DNA of 64,000 bases from Lasiosphaeris hirsuta (Eukaryota > Ascomycota > Sordariomycetes > Sordariales > Lasiosphaeriaceae). This document shows, in pieces, positions 11,323 through 23,230 of the stretch. The translations under genes and the position numbers were made by a program. How positions within the stretch are numbered: position 1 is the stretch's first letter; the number at the start of each line of letters is the position of its first letter. Under the pieces are notes generated by a model. That model did no database searches. It worked only from the letters and a program-made list of their open reading frames with translations, and was not told the DNA's origin. The DNA lies in NCBI GenBank assembly GCA_030549175.1, contig JAUKUA010000005.1:4898001-4962000 (forward strand). The letters are read 5' to 3'.

Positions 11323-14300
11323 ATGGCAGCCACAGGATCCCAGAACAGTGCTCCAGCGCGGGTGAGTTTCCCTTCTCCCTCTCCCCTCCACCACCGCAGC
11401 TTCGACTCATCCACATCAGACCGAAGCGCCGCCGCGGGCCGCACCCGCTTCGAGGCACGGCGGGGACTTCACGCCTGAGCCTCCCAGCAAGACCCAAATG
11501 CACCCCAAGCACGGTGGTGACTTCACCCCCGAGCCTCCCAAGGCTCTCCTTTTCCCCAAGCACGGCGGCAATTTCACTCCAGGGTCATCCGGTGACGCTG
11601 ATGACGCTTCCTCCACGACCACGGTTTCTTTGCCCACGCATGCGTCCCACACACGCCAGGACCAGAGCGCCAACTCAAGGTCTGCCTCTGGACCTTTCAG
11701 CTCAACATCCCACGCCTCCCCACCATCGCCAGTACAAGTACACTCTTCCCCTTCCACCTCGGCGCCGCCATTCTTTTCGGGCCAAACATTGTATGCCCCC
11801 TCCACATGTCGAACACCATCAGTCTCAGCTTCCTCGGTCACCGCCATAAACTCCCCAAGGACGCCCGCGAGCTCTTTCCGGACACCAATCAGCGGGCAAG
11901 GACAGCACGGCATTCGTCTGGATCCACTTGGTCCTCCGAAACCGCCGGTCCCTCAGACACGAGATGGAAATGGAAATGGATATGAAGGCGCCGTCCCCGT
12001 ATACTTTTCGGCTGCCCAGAGTAGCCAGCCCGTTGCCGAGTCGTCGAGGGTACCTTTGCTTCATTCCATCCACAGAGGCACAGCAGAACTGACCCCCAGG
12101 ACAGGCAGCAGTCTCCATGGCTCCTCCGACCGCACCCATTACCGGCCAAGCCCCAGTTACCGTGGCCTACAGGGTAATTCCCGACGATTACACGGTACGT
12201 TCACGGCCTTTAAATCCTTCCCGCCTAGCACCTCTCGTCTCCAGACCTAACCCTCTCTTCTTCTTCCTCCACAGAAGGAAGAACGCCAAGTCCCGTCACA
12301 CCTCCTGGGCGGACTCAACTGTTGCTGCGCCGGCCTCTCTTGCCGCGGCAAGCGGCCACACCACTACCTGCAGCCCCGATGGGAATACGTCCCCCCAACC
12401 CCATCCGGCACACGAACCGGCTACTACCACCGCGACCACGCCCGGCGCGAGACGATCCACGCTTTGTCAGATCGGTACCTCCACAGCGGTGATGGAAAGT
12501 TGCGGACGCTAATGGTAGCGTGCACCGACGATATCTGGGAGATGGCCATGGCAAAGAAGAACGAGACTACCTGGCGGCGGACGTATATTCGCAAGATGGC
12601 ACCATATCGGGTCAGGCTTGCGTCGTGGGTAATTGACTACACCGGAGAGAGGAGCTGCGGTTCGTACGCGGTCGAGCTGATGCAGTCGTTTTGCTTCATG
12701 GCGGTGATGATGGCGGTCGTGAGTTCATGATATGCCAGCCCCCTTCCCCCCTCCCCCCTCCCATCTGAGGAGAATCATGCTGATCACAGTGTCGCAGCCT
12801 TTCTCTGGCATTCGAAGCCCTGCAGCGTGGCGCCACGGCGGACACTTTGCGCCGATCCTGTTCAGGTACCACGGAGGCGCCAAAGTCTGGAGCAACCCGC
12901 TGGAACAGGCGAGAGGACGATCGCTCCCCAGCTCCAATTCCAACCACACATACCGCACGCTGAAGCCCCGCCACCTCTGCTTCCTTCGGGAGCCTGAGCG
13001 CGGCGATTGCCTCGGTGTGGATATCAGAACCGTGCAGGAATGGGAGACGGCCGAGGCCAACGCCCGCCGCGCCAGCAGCCTGAGGTATCTCTTCGTCGCC
13101 TACTCAACGGAGCACTTTAGTCATTCCAACCCCTCTGATCTTGGAGCTCTGCACAAGATTGCCGAGACTGCGGCGCGAAACGCTGGCCTCCCCGCGTATT
13201 GGGTGGCTTGCAGCTGCATGAGGAACCCGGAAGAACTTGAGTCGGATGTAAGCTGCGCGGCGCCAGTCGTCGCCCCCTCAAATACTATCTATCTATCCAT
13301 CGCCGAACCGAACCTTGTATTAACCAATCCAGGTTTACCGCATATCTGATGTTCTCCGCGGCGCCGAAGCCATGATCATCGCAGTCGGGGATGATGCCAC
13401 CGGCGACACCACTCGCGGCTCTGATGTTGGCAGGCTCCTGGTCCAATGGGGCCGACGCATGTGGACGTTTCCCGAGGTCCTCCTCTCCCCCGGCGGCGAG
13501 ATCGCCGTCTACACCCGCGGGAGCGAGGGGAGGAAGCCCTTCATTGTCAGCAAGAGCCAGTTTGCGGCGAAGGTCTGGGGCGACGCTCTCGAAGCCAGAC
13601 AGCTCACCGAGCATTACCTCGGCACGCTCGTCCTCAGCCGTCTCGAGCTGGCCGTGTTGGGTCTTCGTTGCTTGTACCGCCGCGAGACTACGCAATATCT
13701 GGCAGGCGATCAGGCGTACGCGCTCATGGGGCTGTTGCGGATGCGTCCCGAGGTTGACAAGACGGACACACCATTCCAAGCCTTCTCTCGGTGAGTAGTT
13801 AATCTCGCCTCGAAACCCAATGCATCGCGCATTCCGCGTCTCTGATAGCACGTTTTTTTAACATTTTTTTTTCCTTTTTTCAAAAAGGCTTTCCATTGCA
13901 AATGACTCGGACTCGCTGCTCGAGCGCTACCTCTGCATGGTCCCTCCAAGCGGCGACACGGCCGCGTGGCATTACATGGCGGACGCATACGGCTGCTCCG
14001 CCTGGGACGTAGCGCCCTACGTGCAAGTAGCCGGCATTTGTGACAACGACAGCGTCGTCCTCGACGGCGCGTACGGCGCCAGCATCCGGTGGAAGTCGTT
14101 CCATCCTGTCGGTTTCGCCAGGCTCTTCTCATGGCGTCGCCTGCTCGTCTCCTTCCTGCTGCAGTTCAACGGCTGGATTCTCGTCGCCGGCGCGCTGCTG
14201 CTCAAAAACATTGTCAAGCCTCTCATAGATTTGGCGCGGTACTCGTCGCAATATGGCTACAGCATCGACCTCGGCGCGTCGGGCTACACAAGTCTCCTCC

Positions 14301-14905
14301 TCACCACCCCGGTCAACCTCTTCATTTCCCTCACATTCCTCGTTATCGGCATCACCACCTTCTTCTGCATGCCGACACTCATCCGTCGGCTCATGGGAGG
14401 GCAGTTCCGCAGCGTCGAAGCGGCCCTGTTTGGCGTTGAGGGGTACATTACCCCGGCGACAGCCGAGCGCGCCATCTTTGGGTGTGCGTACGGCAGGATG
14501 GCCTGGTCGACCAACGGCTCGCCGCTGAGCCGGTCGTACATGAACGAGAGGCACGAGCGCGTCGGTGTCGACCCCCTTCGTGATCCTGCAACCCAAGAAA
14601 AGGTCAACCTCGCAAAGGTGGCGATGCCGGGGGGCAGGCGCGTCTTCACACTGATCAACACGTACACGATGGAGCTGACGCTGTTTGAGGCGGTGAGGCC
14701 ACCGACATGTTTGTTCTTGTGCGCCGTGGAGGGAGGAATGCAGCGCGCGATTGCGTGCTCATACGACTACACGACGCAGACTTTCTACCGCGAGACCGTG
14801 GTGCGCATGGAGACGACCGTGCTGGACAGGATGGGTCGGGTGCCCAGGTTCCGCATCGGTATCCGGAAGCCCGAAGTCATTGTGAGGAGGAAGCACTACT
14901 CGTGA
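11323..14905 (+). CDS. HET-like domain protein with two membrane helices
   Basis: Seven exons are inferred: 11323-11361, 11420-12049, 12105-12194, 12275-12718, 12798-13247, 13333-13790 and 13888-14905, giving 1042 aa with every junction in frame. Residues about 25-75 hold three imperfect copies of HGGDFTPEPP, then a long Ser/Pro-rich disordered region to about 215. The middle shows a divergent HET-type core: AYWVACSCMRNPEEL near 533 in the place of the WxDxxCI motif, VYRISDVLRGAEAMIIAVG, and RRMWTFPEVLLSPGGE near 592 in the place of WTxQE. Two hydrophobic helices follow near 789-810 and 838-865. HET domains act in non-self recognition and cell death; here the protein would be membrane-tethered. 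The junction 12049/12105 and the first two exons are least certain, and a start at 12117 is possible. Confidence 0.7.
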
Positions 14906-15410
14906 TGCGCCTGAGGGCCAAGACACAAAGAGTTGCCGGGCTAACTTGGGGAGCATGGCCTTGTTCGGTGTCGCGCGATGGAGGACAGTTTGTCTGTGAT
15001 GGTGTATCAAGTTTGCTTCGTAATCAATATTTTAATATTTTAACCTAAAAAGTATAATAATAATAATAATAAAAATGGATTAGGACCTAGTTTCAGAGGA
15101 CCACGTGAAATCAGAACTACGCAATGGAACGTCCATTGGCCACACCACACCCCGGACCGGCAGCGCCATCGCCGATCCGACGGAAGCCGGCCATGGGGCT
15201 CCCCAGCTGGATGGGCAAAGATTAGGCGCCGTGGCTAGACGCCGTGGCTAGAAACGCGGGGAAGATACGAAAAGGTGGGCTGGGGAGGCAGGAGGGGGAA
15301 TGAGGAACTGAGACAGTGAGATTGTCTGTCTAGTAATTTACCTTGGCCAGTTATATACATTCATACATCTTTAAAGGATAACTAGCTTTTACCAACGGCC
15401 ATCCGTCACG
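14906..15410. other. intergenic; short TAA microsatellite
   Basis: Contains a short A/T tract with (TAA)n near 15055-15072, a 13-bp direct repeat (GCCGTGGCTAGA...) near 15228-15251, and presumably the promoter of the HET gene at 15411. No coding signal. Confidence 0.5.
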
Positions 15411-17867
15411 ATGGCATCCGACTCGGAAAGCTGGGAATCAGACGACTCGCTGAGCCCGCACGAAACCCAACAGTTGCAACTTCGTCTGCGCGCCGCGGCC
15501 GAACCGCTCCCACGGCGCCCAGCACCCGACGACATCTCGCAGCCAGGCGACAGGCTCTGCGATGTCTGCTCGGCATTGAAACTGAAGCCGGAGCGTTTTG
15601 TGGTGGGTCCGGGCGACCCGGAGTGGAAGCAGCAGCAGTCCCGGCCCGACGACCCCAACATACCTCTAGGGAGCGTGGGCGAAGTGGCGAGCAGGACGCA
15701 CTGCCCGCTGTGCCGGCTGGTGCTGACGACGCTGGGCGGAGCCAGGGGCGTGCCGACACACGACGACCTCACGGGCGAGGCGCTGCGCGTCGACTTGAGC
15801 TGGGGCACCGACGGCCCCGCTCCCGACGCCAACGCGCCGTGGCACCGGCTGCCCGAGATCCGCGTGCTCCGGCCCTACGCCCTCACCGAGAGCGGCGGCT
15901 TCCCTCGGTCGGTCGGCCTGACGCTCAATCTCTTCCCCGAGATCACCCTCGTGGCCGACGACGCGCCCGCGACCGGCACCTCGGCGGCCTCCACCGGCAG
16001 CGACTACTTTGTGCGCGCCGTGCGCCCAGATGCCATCGATTTCGGTGTGGTGCGCCGCTGGCTCGCCCTCTGCAGTCTGCATCACGGGGCGACCTGCCGC
16101 AAGAGCGCGTCGCTAAAAGAGCTCAGCCGGTCGCACCCTACGCTGGAAATCGATAGCTTCCGCTGCATCGACACCGAGAACAGCTGCCTCGTCACGCCGC
16201 CGACGCGCTGCCGCTACGCCGCCTTGAGCTACGTGTGGGGCGCGCCCGACCTCTTCACCACGCTGCGGGAGAACGTGCGAGACCTGGAGGTGGCTGGTTC
16301 GTTCCAGAGGCCCGAGTACCGCGACCGCGTCCCCCTGACCATCCGCGATGCCATGCGTGTGGTGCGCGAGATCGGGATGCGGTACCTGTGGGTCGACAGC
16401 CTCTGCATCGTGCAGGACGTGGAACACAGAGAGAAGGTCAAGCACATACTGCTGATGGACGCCGTGTACAGCGCGGCCGAACTGGTCATCATCGCCGCCG
16501 GCAGCGCCAGCGCCAACGAGGGCATCGCGGGCATCGACCCGGGCTCCCGCGGGTTCCGGCAGCCCATCGAGCAGATGGCTCCGGGGTTCCGGCTCGCCTA
16601 CAAGACCCGGTGGCAGGACGGCATCCCGGCGAGCAGGTACTACAAGCGCGGCTGGACCTTTCAGGAATCCCACTTTGCCACGCGCTCCCTCGTCTTCCTC
16701 GACGGCCGGGTCGTCTTCCGCTGCCAGGGCACCGACGTGTGGGAGGAGCACCTGGCCGAAACCCCCGACCAGATCCGGGGCCGGTCGCTGCGCGGCGGCG
16801 GCGGGCCCTTTGCGGGGGGCGACGACATTGGCGAGACCGAGGGCCTGATCCAGACCTACTCGGAGCGCGAGCTGACCTACCCGGCCGACATCTACAGCGC
16901 CTTCGCCGGGGTGTCGCGCCAGCTCGTCTACCGCCTCGACACGGACCTGTGCCACGGGCTCCCGACCGTCTACTTTGACTGGTTCCTGCTCTGGGGGCCT
17001 CTCGCCGACCAGACCCGCCGGCCCGCGCCCGACCAGCTCGCACCGAGCTGGTCGTGGGCCGGCTGGGTCGGCTCCACGTTCCCGCGCATCTGGGACTGGT
17101 ACAACCGCAGCATCCGGCGCATCCGCAAGGCCATCCGCCAGCGCACCTGGATCCTCTGGCACCAGCGTGTCGCCAGCTCGCCCGCCGCCGCTGCCGCCGC
17201 CGCCAAGCCCCCCTCGCTGCTAGTCCGGCGGCGCACCCACCCCGAGGCCAAGCCCAAGCCCGCGCGCAACTTCTACGGCTCGCGGTTCCAGCCCGACCGG
17301 TTCCCCGGCCTCGACTGCTCGCGCGTCGAGCCGACCCCTGACATCGTGCTCGCCGACCCGCCGTGCTACCTCGATGATATCCTCAGCTACAAAAATAAAG
17401 GCTCGGGGCTCCTGCAGTTCTGGACCGTCTCGCTCGCCCTGCGCCTCGGCGAGCCGGTTAGCAAAGCCAGCGACGTGGGCCCGACGCACTCGCGCCGCCG
17501 CCTGGGCCTCTTTGGACGCGGCGGGAGCGAGCTGGGCGTCGTCGAGGTGCCCGCGTCTTGGTGCGAGGCCAACGCCGCCGCTGCTTCTGGCAACCTCCCG
17601 CTGGCCCAGCAGGAGAGGGAGTTTATCCTCCTCTGCGAGGGGCGGGATGAGAGGGCCGAGGGCGGCCGGATTGACGACGACGAGGGGTGGCGGTACAAGG
17701 TCATGTTGCTGGACTGGGTTGGCAAGGGTGGAGTGAGGACGGCCAAGGGAGCTATTGACGGGGGCTTGATGTATGCCGAGCGGGTCGCCATTGGGTCGGT
17801 TGGGAAGGCTGACTTGGCCGAGGGGCTTGGGGAGGGGCCTGTTTGGAAGGAGATTATTCTTGGGTGA
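15411..17867 (+). CDS. HET-domain (heterokaryon incompatibility) protein
   Basis: An intronless 818-codon frame with strong GC-rich codon use. The N-terminal part has two CxxC pairs (RLCDVCSAL near 48, HCPLCRLVL near 103), common before HET domains. The HET domain runs from about 267 to 425: CRYAALSYVWG, LWVDSLCIVQDVEHREK near 325, AAELVIIAAGSASANEGI, and GWTFQESHFATRSLVF near 415. The tail contains the usual SWSWAGWVG after a linker. HET domains mediate vegetative incompatibility, in which fusion of unlike individuals leads to cell death; the partner is unknown. It lies head-to-tail 0.5 kb after another HET-like gene, and the two may be functionally related, but sequence alone does not show this. 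No damage was seen and the gene looks intact. Confidence 0.9.
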   Translation: MASDSESWESDDSLSPHETQQLQLRLRAAAEPLPRRPAPDDISQPGDRLCDVCSALKLKPERFVVGPGDPEWKQQQSRPDDPNIPLGSVGEVASRTHCPLCRLVLTTLGGARGVPTHDDLTGEALRVDLSWGTDGPAPDANAPWHRLPEIRVLRPYALTESGGFPRSVGLTLNLFPEITLVADDAPATGTSAASTGSDYFVRAVRPDAIDFGVVRRWLALCSLHHGATCRKSASLKELSRSHPTLEIDSFRCIDTENSCLVTPPTRCRYAALSYVWGAPDLFTTLRENVRDLEVAGSFQRPEYRDRVPLTIRDAMRVVREIGMRYLWVDSLCIVQDVEHREKVKHILLMDAVYSAAELVIIAAGSASANEGIAGIDPGSRGFRQPIEQMAPGFRLAYKTRWQDGIPASRYYKRGWTFQESHFATRSLVFLDGRVVFRCQGTDVWEEHLAETPDQIRGRSLRGGGGPFAGGDDIGETEGLIQTYSERELTYPADIYSAFAGVSRQLVYRLDTDLCHGLPTVYFDWFLLWGPLADQTRRPAPDQLAPSWSWAGWVGSTFPRIWDWYNRSIRRIRKAIRQRTWILWHQRVASSPAAAAAAAKPPSLLVRRRTHPEAKPKPARNFYGSRFQPDRFPGLDCSRVEPTPDIVLADPPCYLDDILSYKNKGSGLLQFWTVSLALRLGEPVSKASDVGPTHSRRRLGLFGRGGSELGVVEVPASWCEANAAAASGNLPLAQQEREFILLCEGRDERAEGGRIDDDEGWRYKVMLLDWVGKGGVRTAKGAIDGGLMYAERVAIGSVGKADLAEGLGEGPVWKEIILG

Positions 17868-20800
17868 ACTAACTTCTTCCCCCTTTCGAACTGTCTCTGC
17901 GTCTCATGCTCGCGTGGCCGGCTGGCCAGAAGGGTCCCAACCAAGTGCCAGCTGCAGCACAATTAAATCCCTTTAGCTATCTAAGGGAATCTGGATGGTT
18001 TACCAATACGAGCATTACCCGGATGCCCCCACTTCTACGGGGATAAAAAGAAGAAAGCTCAAGACGATCTCCCTTGTTCGGCCAGCAACTATCAGCAGAG
18101 CCTGTCAGGGGTTTGGCTGCGGATACAAGAGGGCTTACAGCGCTCTGGATCATACAGCTTTCTTCCTCTTCAATATAACAACTATTCTCCTACCTGTGTG
18201 TGAGCTTCCGCCGGAAAAGTGTCATGTAGAGAGTGGTTGCTGTCGTATAACTTTGATAGCTCCATCTACCATGATGAATACAATGGAATATTTAGCTCGG
18301 TGCTATATCTTTCGACCCTGGAGAGCAATCCGGTATTTCAAAGGGTATATTTGGTCACTCTCAACGTTTCGAGCATTCCATAAGATATTTCTATCCTCGG
18401 AAAGGACGTTTCTAACATTTAATCAGACGTCTCTAGGCACTAGGAAGTGAGTTTCTGGTGTTTAAACAAGTACACTTTGGGGGTTTGAAGGATTAACGCG
18501 GTATTCCTTTACTTAGTAGCGGTCTTGAAGTCACGCGCTAAGGGCGTGATCGGCTTAGCAACTCTGTGGACAACTCCGACCGCAATAGTTGAATAAAATT
18601 AGTGTCAAGGGACGCATTTCCCTTTCTGGCAGCAAATTCGGCACTAAAAACGGGTCAACTTCCTCCAAATTGAGGCATGCATCGATCGAAACGCAAGACT
18701 TTGCCATGACAGGCCAGAGTCAAGTTAACACTATCGCTTTTTCTGCCGCCGCCATATCGGTTATTCCCATCCTTTTCAAGGGGCGGCGTTGCCGAAGGCG
18801 CAGGAAACAGGGGGCTCGTGATACTATACACCCTGGTAGGCCTACAAATGCTCGGAAGTTGTGTGCCGCACTTCTTGAAGGCTCGGAGACCCTATTTTAA
18901 GGACTTATTCCGACTCGATAAGGCTACCTTCAAGATAGTCAAGTAGCTCCAACATAACATGGGCCTCCATTTAACGCGATACCAGCCTGTGGAACTGAAA
19001 GTGCTGGGTGGGGTTGTTGCTGCGCTTGGGAGGAGGACGATACGCCCTGTGAATTACTTCTGGAGGAAGTCGATGGGCCGGCGGGGCTCCCTCTCCAACG
19101 GCAATGCCGGGTGACGGAGGACACATTAATTGTTGGCTGGACCACAATGCTGTCTCCCTACGTTTCCATTTTACTACGTTTTGCCCTGTGAAAAGGATCT
19201 TTTGTGAAAGATGTTGGACAGAAGCAACACTTACAGTAGGCTACAAAGTCAACCCAGGGGCTTATCCAAAGACAGGCCGAAGGCGGTGTTGGCGCGGGAG
19301 CTACTCAACACCACTGCAATACATCTTCGCAAGCGTGCGCCTAAATTTGTCCCTTTTTCTGGCGGAGTGGCACATAGGGTTGCTGAGCCGATCAAGCCCT
19401 AATGAGAAAAAGTGCTACCCTCGCGGTCCTTAACTAGGTCCCATAGCCAGAGTTGGATATTACCACCTGGGGCAGAGAGTACTACGGCGATACTGTTGAC
19501 CGTTGCTAAACTCCGGAGTTTTAGAAGAGGGCTGTCATCATGGCCGTCACGGTTGTTGCATTGGCGTCCAAGGCTTCCTGGCTGAGACCACCGTTAGCGA
19601 GCCACTGTGCAGACAGATCGTCGGAGCAGCACCACGACAAGACGCGGTCTCAACGACGCAGAGACACTTGAATGAGCATGTACCGCTTTAAGTTCATGAA
19701 GGCCGGCTATGTGTCGTACAAGATCGACGACCAGACCCACTTTGAACACTTCTACGTGGCAGACTCCACCTATTCACAACTGTGAAAGAGGGAGGAATGA
19801 TCAGATCCGAGCTTATGGGACAAGAGGCTGTCTAAATCATGGTACGCGGCTTGGAAGTTAGATGTGCGAGTGCAAAAGGGGGAGTTCAATTCAATGATAA
19901 TCTTCTTTGGCCTCAAGGTCCTTGATCCAGCTCAAAAGCTGTGCTGAATTCCAGGCTCTTTTATACCCAAACAAGGTAATGTAAGGCCACAGCCCTCAGG
20001 CTGACCACTGTGCTATCTAGATATAAAGACTGTTCCGAAGACTGTGCCACCTGTAACTCCAAGCGCTACCTTAGCCTGTAGAATCTGGCTACGTAAACTG
20101 TTTGTAGCGATACTAGCTAGTGGTAACCAGTTCACTAATCTATTGGTAATGAAGGAGGTCCGAAGACCTTCAGGGGCCCAGGTGGTATAGCCCCATTGGT
20201 ACGATCTATTATAGTTATTAGAGTTAGTAGACTTAGCAGGCCAAGACCTGCCAAGAGTGTGATTGACGGAGATCCCCGTGTGATAGTTTATGGTTAGAAA
20301 ACTCTGGGAAGACGACGAGTGGCTGGAGAAGATACCCATCTCACTTTCCAATCGACTAGGAAGAGCAAGCTGCACGGCCACCACAGTTTGGCCCGGGGTG
20401 TTTCCGGAGGGTTGGCTATGTATTGGGCATATTTACTCGTGGTTGCTATTGGTGAAAATGATGAGACTAGTAGGACACCCTCGTACGAATCTGAGATTTT
20501 CAGCCCCTTCGTTTCGTTTTTCGTTAGGGGTGGTGGTGCGGTTTTATCCTTGCAGTCAGGTGCTTGGTTGCACCACTTGACAACCTAGCTAGAATTGAAG
20601 TCCCCCAGCAGGCTTCAAGGCGCCACTGGCTTCGAAGAGATATGCAAAGTTAGTGAGAGACGAGTAGGATACAGTGGGTGAAGCACGGTCATACCTACCT
20701 ACCTTATCTTGGTATGTAGTCGACGCATATATTATCGGAATATCATGACATTTTTGTTCTATTTCAAGGCAACGTCAAAGCAACTCCGTCAAAGGGTTTT

Positions 20801-20901
20801 GAGCTTCAAGTTCATTATTGCACTTTATACCAGGTAATTTTTAGCAAAGAAATATGTTACATTAGGAGCACATCCGCATGTATCCCTCATTCGATGCTCG
20901 A
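17868..20901. other. 3-kb gap without recognisable genes
   Basis: Frames such as 17995-18450 (+) and 20013-20384 (-) are open but show no domain, no good start and no splice structure. Local base composition is lower in GC than the flanking genes. Around 19685-19785 a plus-strand stretch reads MYRFKFMKAGYVSYKIDD then stops, possibly a relic. Old transposon or gene decay is likely. Confidence 0.45.
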
Positions 20902-22673
20902 TCATGGCAATTTAATCGGCACGTCCCCCAGCAGCTTCCAGGGCCCATTCTGCCCCGTCTTGACCTCGGCCCCACTAGTCGGAACCTGCCACTCCTCGGC
21001 CCGCGGCCCGGCCCCCTCGTCAAACAGCACAAAGACGCGCTGGTCGACAAAGGTGAGGTTGCTGGCCGAGGTGGAGCTGAGGCCCAGGTAGGTGCGGTTC
21101 GGCTTGAGCAGCGGGTTGATGCGGTCCTGCTGCACCAGGAACCCGCTCGAGCAGTTCCACGAGACAAGCGTCAGGTTGCGGCGGTCGGGCGAGGCGAAGA
21201 GGATCAGGTGCGTGATGAAGGCGCCCGTGTTGGTTCGCGCGCACTCTGGCAGCGTGGCTTCGCTGAACCAGTTGCGGTTGTCCTCGGTCATGACGCAGAG
21301 GGGCGTGTGCGGCGGCAGTTGGAAGGCCGTGTCTGCGGTGCTGTTGTCAGTGGCGGTGGGGATGGGATGAGATGGGATGAGATGGGAGGTGGGAGATGGG
21401 AGGGAGGGGAGGGGAAGGGGGGGGGGGGGAGGGGGCTAGTGTGACCTACTGGCGACGGTTCCCAGCGTGTTTTTCTCCAAGTTGTAGGGGTACTGCTTCA
21501 ATGTTCCGTCTGTCCCCCCGAGATACAAGCGCAGGTCGCGTCTGCTCCCCGCCGGCGCGGCGGCAATCGATGAGCCGTCTGAAATGGGCAGGCTCTGTCT
21601 GGTGATCTCCCAGGGCTCTCCGATGGTATTGTTCTCGACATACCTCGCAAACGAGAGCGAGTTGGCCCCGAGCTCCTGGAAGAAGTTGGCCAGGATTTGG
21701 AGGTGGGTGTCGAAATTCTGATACCAGTACGAGAATAACGACGAAGCATTCGACGCTGTGTAAAGTCCGCTGAAGTTGTCGTAACCCCAAACCTTGGCCT
21801 GTTCCTTGTACGGGGACTGCCGCTCCATCAAGGTGCCGATCGGCTGGAAAAAGTATAGGTTCTTGACCTGTTGACACATGCATGAGAAGAGCTGTAGCAA
21901 CCAGGGGGGGTGGTGTTGGGACGTACCAGCTCGAAGCTCGTGTTTGTGTGAGGGATTCCGGCCGAGGCAGCGAGCGGTGTTGCCGCCTTGATGGTGTCAA
22001 TGTTGGGATCCGTGACTGCCGACACGGTCCACTTCCGAGTATCCGAGCTCCAAGCCGATTCCAGGATGGGGTTGGGGGTCGAGTTGTTGGTCTCGTAGAA
22101 GAAGAGGCGGAACTGACTGACGCTGGCGCCGTCGTCCCAGCGAAGGGCAGCGATGCTGACGTCTCGGTTCACCGGTCTTGTGGTGTTGGTCGGGCTGGTG
22201 GAGTTGGGCGGGGCCGAGTTGGTCGCGCCGGCCGGGTCCTGTTTTGTCCGGTTCGTGGATGCTCCCACTCCGCCGCCCACGGCAGCGGCTATGATGACGA
22301 TGGCGGCGATGCCCGCGATAATCCAAAAGGTCCTGCGGCGGATGCCACATATTGTTGGTGGCGGCGGTGGGAGATGCACATCTTGGCGCTCCGGGGTTGG
22401 ATGTTGTTGTTCGGCAACAAAGACTTCGGGCGCGTTGGAATAGGGGTTGAAAATCTTTTCTTCTCGCGAGGGCGCACGCGCAAATGGGGCGGCAGTCGGA
22501 TCGGACTCGATCAAAACTGGCTGGGCCTTCTTGTCGTCATGGTGGTGGGCTGCGTGGTGGTCTGCGTGGTGGACCTCGATGCCCTGTCCACGGTGGTATT
22601 CCGACTCGGGGGAGACGACTTCGAGGTTGCTGTAGGGAGTGTGTGTCGACTCGGGGTCGTGATGCGCCGCCAT
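20902..22673 (-). CDS. type II membrane protein with fucose-lectin-like domain
   Basis: Three minus-strand exons, 22673-21927, 21867-21450 and 21332-20902, join in frame to 531 aa. The N-terminus (about 110 residues) is cytosolic-looking and includes a histidine-rich stretch (HHADHHAAHHHDD). A single helix at about 116-137 (FWIIAGIAAIVIIAAAVGG) precedes a Thr/Asn/Pro stalk. The outer part, from about 165, has repeating units (VSIAALRWDD, FRLFFYETNN, KVWGYDNFSG, LRLYLGGTDGTLKQY) that resemble the blades of fungal fucose-specific lectins (six-bladed propellers). Many N-glycosylation sequons are present. This suggests a cell-surface or endomembrane carbohydrate-binding protein; the ligand is inferred, not shown. 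It is divergent from alpha-glucosidase I. Intron 2 is an extreme pyrimidine tract. Confidence 0.75.
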
Positions 22674-23230
22674 TTTTTGGCGTCAACACATGGCTGTCTC
22701 GGACGGAAAAGGCGAAGACGATGCATAGTGGGAGAGAGGAGTGCCAACCATAAGAAGAGAGACCGAAGGGTGTGAGACGGGGTCGACGGGCGGACAAATC
22801 ACAAGGCCTAGATGTCTGACAAACAAGGATCGGTGGACCGTTGGTTGACAGGTACCGAACCCCCCGGTCCCGGTCGTGTCTTCCTGTCAGACCGTCTTTA
22901 CCCGGCCAATCACTTGCGCACAGCCCTCAGCCCAGGTTTCAGCGCATGGAGGATTGGAGGATCGACCAAATAACCCAACGTGTCTGGACTCGCCAGGTCC
23001 CTGCGCCGCCGCCACCGACCTTGCGCTGCGCCCATTCACTAGTCGAGCGCAAAAATGTGCAAATTGCAGCGACCGCCGCCCATAACTTTGCCCGTCGGTC
23101 CCGCAGGGTGCTTTCGCTTCTGGCTACCTTAGTATTGTTTATTGTATATCCGTAATACACACAGTACGTACTTTGCCACAGACGCAGCTAATTGGCCGCG
23201 CGTATTTGGACGTCGGCCGCCTGCAGCAGC
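22674..23230. promoter_or_regulatory. shared divergent promoter, lectin-like gene and GH63 gene
   Basis: 557 bp between two start codons facing away from each other. No individual factor site can be supported. The arrangement could permit co-regulation of the two glycan-related genes, which is an inference. Confidence 0.35.

Noticed and set aside
15623..17162. long open frames in other phases and on the minus strand across the HET gene
   Set aside because: They are products of very high GC content; only the 15411-17867 frame carries domain motifs.
17995..18450. 151-codon plus-strand ORF
   Set aside because: No domain, codon use unlike nearby genes, no splice or start support.
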